A stretch of 8,176 nucleotides of DNA from the NCBI GenBank assembly GCA_045531795.1, contig JAZSET010000045.1, positions 1 to 8,176 on the forward strand. The letters are read 5' to 3'. This document shows, piece after piece, positions 6,997-8,176 of the stretch. The notes under the pieces are model-generated. The model was not told the origin of the DNA and did not search any database. It worked only from the letters and a program-made list of their open reading frames with translations. The DNA is from UBA4717 sp045531795 (GTDB lineage: Bacteria > Bacillota > Clostridia > Oscillospirales > CAG-272). Positions within the stretch are counted from its first letter, which is position 1; every line of letters begins with the position of its first letter. The translations under genes and the position numbers were made by a program.

Positions 6997-7005
6997 TAAA
7001 AAACG

Positions 7006-7060
7006 GCGTGGGATTTGTGTGTAAACTTGCAAAAAAGTTTTCCATAACTTCCACGCTTTT
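7006..7060 (+). terminator. Imperfect hairpin copy 2 with short T run; candidate terminator or attenuator
   Basis: GCGTGGGA (7006-7013) pairs with TTCCACGC (7049-7056) over 8 pairs, one of them G-U. AAACTT (7023-7028) pairs with AAGTTT (7035-7040) around a GCAAAA loop, with extra pairs between. TTTT (7057-7060) follows directly. This could end transcripts from the virD4-methyltransferase operon, although the T run is short and the stem long and interrupted. Regulated read-through into the next gene or a protein-binding site are alternatives. Confidence 0.5.
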
Positions 7061-7073
7061 AATATATAAAATT

Positions 7074-7080
7074 GAGGTGA
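7074..7080 (+). promoter_or_regulatory. Ribosome-binding site for the TTG-started 61-residue gene
   Basis: GAGGTGA ends 5 bases before the TTG at 7086. It chooses this start over the upstream in-frame GTG at 7008, which lies inside hairpin 2 and has no ribosome-binding site. Confidence 0.65.
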
Positions 7081-7085
7081 AAACT

Positions 7086-7271
7086 TTGCGAAATGAAGAA
7101 TTATACAATAACAGCGGGTGTGTTGACAAAACAGCTTATGAAGCACTTAAAAACATTCGCCGTGAGGAACGCAGAGCCCTTATTAACCTTTTGAAGCTGA
7201 CAGCAGAAAATCACGGTTACGAAATTACTAACCGTATTGAACTTCGGGAAATCAAGGAGGTTGACGTTTAA
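7086..7271 (+). CDS. Small conserved ICE protein of unknown function (61 residues)
   Basis: Short soluble protein, no membrane segment. After a polar N-terminus (MRNEELYNNSGCVDK) it contains TAYEALKNIRREERRALINL, a charged predicted helix rich in Arg and Glu, then a segment ending IELREIKEVDV. The TAYEALKNI..EE pattern recurs in small hypothetical proteins of Clostridia conjugative elements, as far as I recall. No function is known to me. The TTG start is chosen from GAGGTGA at 7074-7080; the frame itself stays open back to 7008, but that stretch is the hairpin region and reads unlike the rest. Its TAA shares one base with the ATG of the next gene, so the two are co-translated. A DNA-binding or regulatory role is possible but unsupported. 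Confidence 0.75.
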   Translation: MRNEELYNNSGCVDKTAYEALKNIRREERRALINLLKLTAENHGYEITNRIELREIKEVDV

Positions 7272-8026
7272 TGAAAATCGACCACGGCGATTATGATGTG
7301 TATAACAATTCACGAATTATACACGGAACGAATATTGAAATAGACTACAGCGTTTATTATAAGCGTGATTGTGATATTTCCGACCTTATTCAAATGTCTG
7401 CAAAAGAAGTTGAGAGGTTTCGCAACAAAAGTATAGCGAATGAAAATAAAGCATACGAAAAAGTGTTGCAGGCTCTTTCGGAATGGGAAAAGGAAGCACT
7501 TATTACCCAAAGGCATAACCGGGCGCTTAACTATCTTAATACACCTCCCATTGAGCACACAAGCAATAAATGGGTGGACGCAAAGTATGACTATAAAGAG
7601 CGCAGTAATATGGTTTACTTTATGCAGTACAGAATTTATAAAAGGCAAGCCAGACACGGAATGTTGAAATGGGACGTGTCTTGGACTGTTCGTACACAGA
7701 GAGCACCGGGCCAAGCTGCTTTGGTTCTCGGAAATCAAGAGAAAACATATTCAAGTCAGGAAGCGGCTGAAAAGTATATCCAAAACAGAATTGCAGAATA
7801 CGACCACTTGTTTACAGAAATATCGCCTGTTATCCCTGATATTTATAAATATAATTTCAGCGTAAATGGTGTATTGCTACCGGGATATACAACAGTTTCA
7901 ATGCAGAAAGCCATTGACGAGAAAAAGCCCTCTATCAAAGGTCAGCTAAACGAGCTTAAAGGTCAGACAAAAAACAATTCAAAGACGGAGCCGGCAAAAA
8001 AGAAATCTGCTCCCGAACTTGAATAG
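7271..8026 (+). CDS. Hypothetical ICE accessory protein (251 residues)
   Basis: Function not recognised. The protein is soluble and polar, with no signal peptide or membrane segment. Residues 36-90 look helical and charged (SAKEVERFRNKS, then LSEWEKEALITQRHNRAL). Residues 110-205 look like a compact mixed domain with many aromatic residues: KWDVSWTVRTQRAPG, then LGNQEKTYSSQEAAEKYI, then VNGVLLPGY. The C-terminal 35 residues are Lys-rich and probably disordered (GQLNELKGQTK and AKKKSAPELE), a tail style common in cargo and accessory proteins of these elements. The ATG is supported by AAGGAGG at 7254-7260 and overlaps the preceding stop by one base (TAATG). The following gene begins 13 bases after its stop, so the three form one unit. 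Confidence 0.85.
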   Translation: MKIDHGDYDVYNNSRIIHGTNIEIDYSVYYKRDCDISDLIQMSAKEVERFRNKSIANENKAYEKVLQALSEWEKEALITQRHNRALNYLNTPPIEHTSNKWVDAKYDYKERSNMVYFMQYRIYKRQARHGMLKWDVSWTVRTQRAPGQAALVLGNQEKTYSSQEAAEKYIQNRIAEYDHLFTEISPVIPDIYKYNFSVNGVLLPGYTTVSMQKAIDEKKPSIKGQLNELKGQTKNNSKTEPAKKKSAPELE

Positions 8027-8038
8027 GCGGTGAGACCT

Positions 8039-8176
8039 ATGCAGACACAGACAGTACCAATATACAAATTAAAAATCGAGTATGATGATGTTCCGCCAAA
8101 CCCACGAACAGACTATGACACATTTGGTAAAATCGTTTGCTGGCATAGCAGGCATAAATTGGGTGATGAGCATGGT
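8039..8176 (+). CDS. Start of a conserved hypothetical protein (3' end outside window)
   Basis: Forty-six codons are visible, open to the window edge. The start is ATG at 8039, preceded by AGGCGGTGA (8025-8033), which has one mismatch to a full Shine-Dalgarno. The visible protein contains PPNPRTDYDTFGKIVCWHSR followed by HKLGDEHG. It resembles a family of phage and mobile-element proteins whose N-terminus reads roughly 'NPR.WDN.GTMVC.H.RY.LGD.H', of unknown function to me. It appears co-transcribed with the two genes before it. Confidence is high that it is coding, low on any role. Confidence 0.75.
   Translation, partial: MQTQTVPIYKLKIEYDDVPPNPRTDYDTFGKIVCWHSRHKLGDEHG

Larger units (their letters stand above)
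1..8176. mobile_element. Part of a Tn1549/CTn-type integrative conjugative element (transfer module)
   Basis: The order VirD4 - Maff2 - VirB6/TrbL-like - PrgI - VirB4, all co-directional, is the type IV secretion core of Tn1549-like conjugative elements of Clostridia (established knowledge). It is followed here by an orphan C5 methyltransferase and small accessory genes. Relaxase, integrase, excisionase, oriT and attachment sites are not in the window, so neither end of the element can be placed. A conjugative plasmid with the same module cannot be excluded. Confidence 0.85.

Noticed and set aside
7038..7070. Possible promoter with TATAAA at 7065-7070 in the gap
   Set aside because: No -35 hexamer at proper spacing, and the implied transcript start would fall inside the ribosome-binding site of the next gene.
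7008..7085. GTG-initiated N-terminal extension of the 61-residue gene
   Set aside because: The extension runs through hairpin 2 and has no ribosome-binding site, while GAGGTGA sits just before the TTG at 7086.
1..8176. CRISPR arrays, tRNA or rRNA genes, insertion sequences
   Set aside because: No regularly spaced repeats, no cloverleaf or rRNA sequence, and no transposase frame or terminal inverted repeats were seen.

Overview
This window is part of the transfer module of an integrative conjugative element (ICE) of the Tn1549 / Clostridioides CTn type. The likely host is a Clostridia-class Bacillota bacterium, probably a gut species. The reasons are moderate GC, strong AAGGAGG ribosome-binding sites, several TTG starts, and the gene order VirD4 coupling ATPase - Maff2 small membrane protein - VirB6/TrbL-like channel protein - PrgI/VirB3-like protein - VirB4 ATPase. 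All genes seen are on the + strand and are packed tightly, with several overlaps.

Layout. Positions 1-1616 hold a VirD4 coupling protein whose 5' end lies outside the window. Positions 1632-3145 hold three membrane components of the mating channel. Positions 3090-5930 hold the VirB4 ATPase, which is interrupted exactly inside its Walker A P-loop by an in-frame 137-residue mini-intein (4512-4922). Positions 5923-6942 hold a C5-cytosine DNA methyltransferase overlapping the virB4 stop by 8 bases. Nested inside it in the +1 frame is a second open frame (6113-6796, 227 codons). It has its own near-perfect Shine-Dalgarno sequence, and its protein resembles a recurrent phage/ICE family. Positions 6943-7085 are the only real gap; it holds two tandem, structurally matching imperfect hairpins, the second followed by a short T run. 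A second gene cluster starts after it: a 61-residue protein, a 251-residue protein of unknown function, and the start of a third gene running off the window.

How the genes work together. VirD4 would bring the relaxase-DNA complex to a membrane channel built from Maff2, VirB6-like and PrgI proteins and powered by VirB4. VirB4 should be inactive until the intein is spliced out and the P-loop is rebuilt. The methyltransferase has no visible partner restriction enzyme and probably protects the element's DNA from host restriction.

The three observations most worth follow-up are the P-loop mini-intein in VirB4, the nested second reading frame in the methyltransferase gene, and the pair of covarying hairpins.
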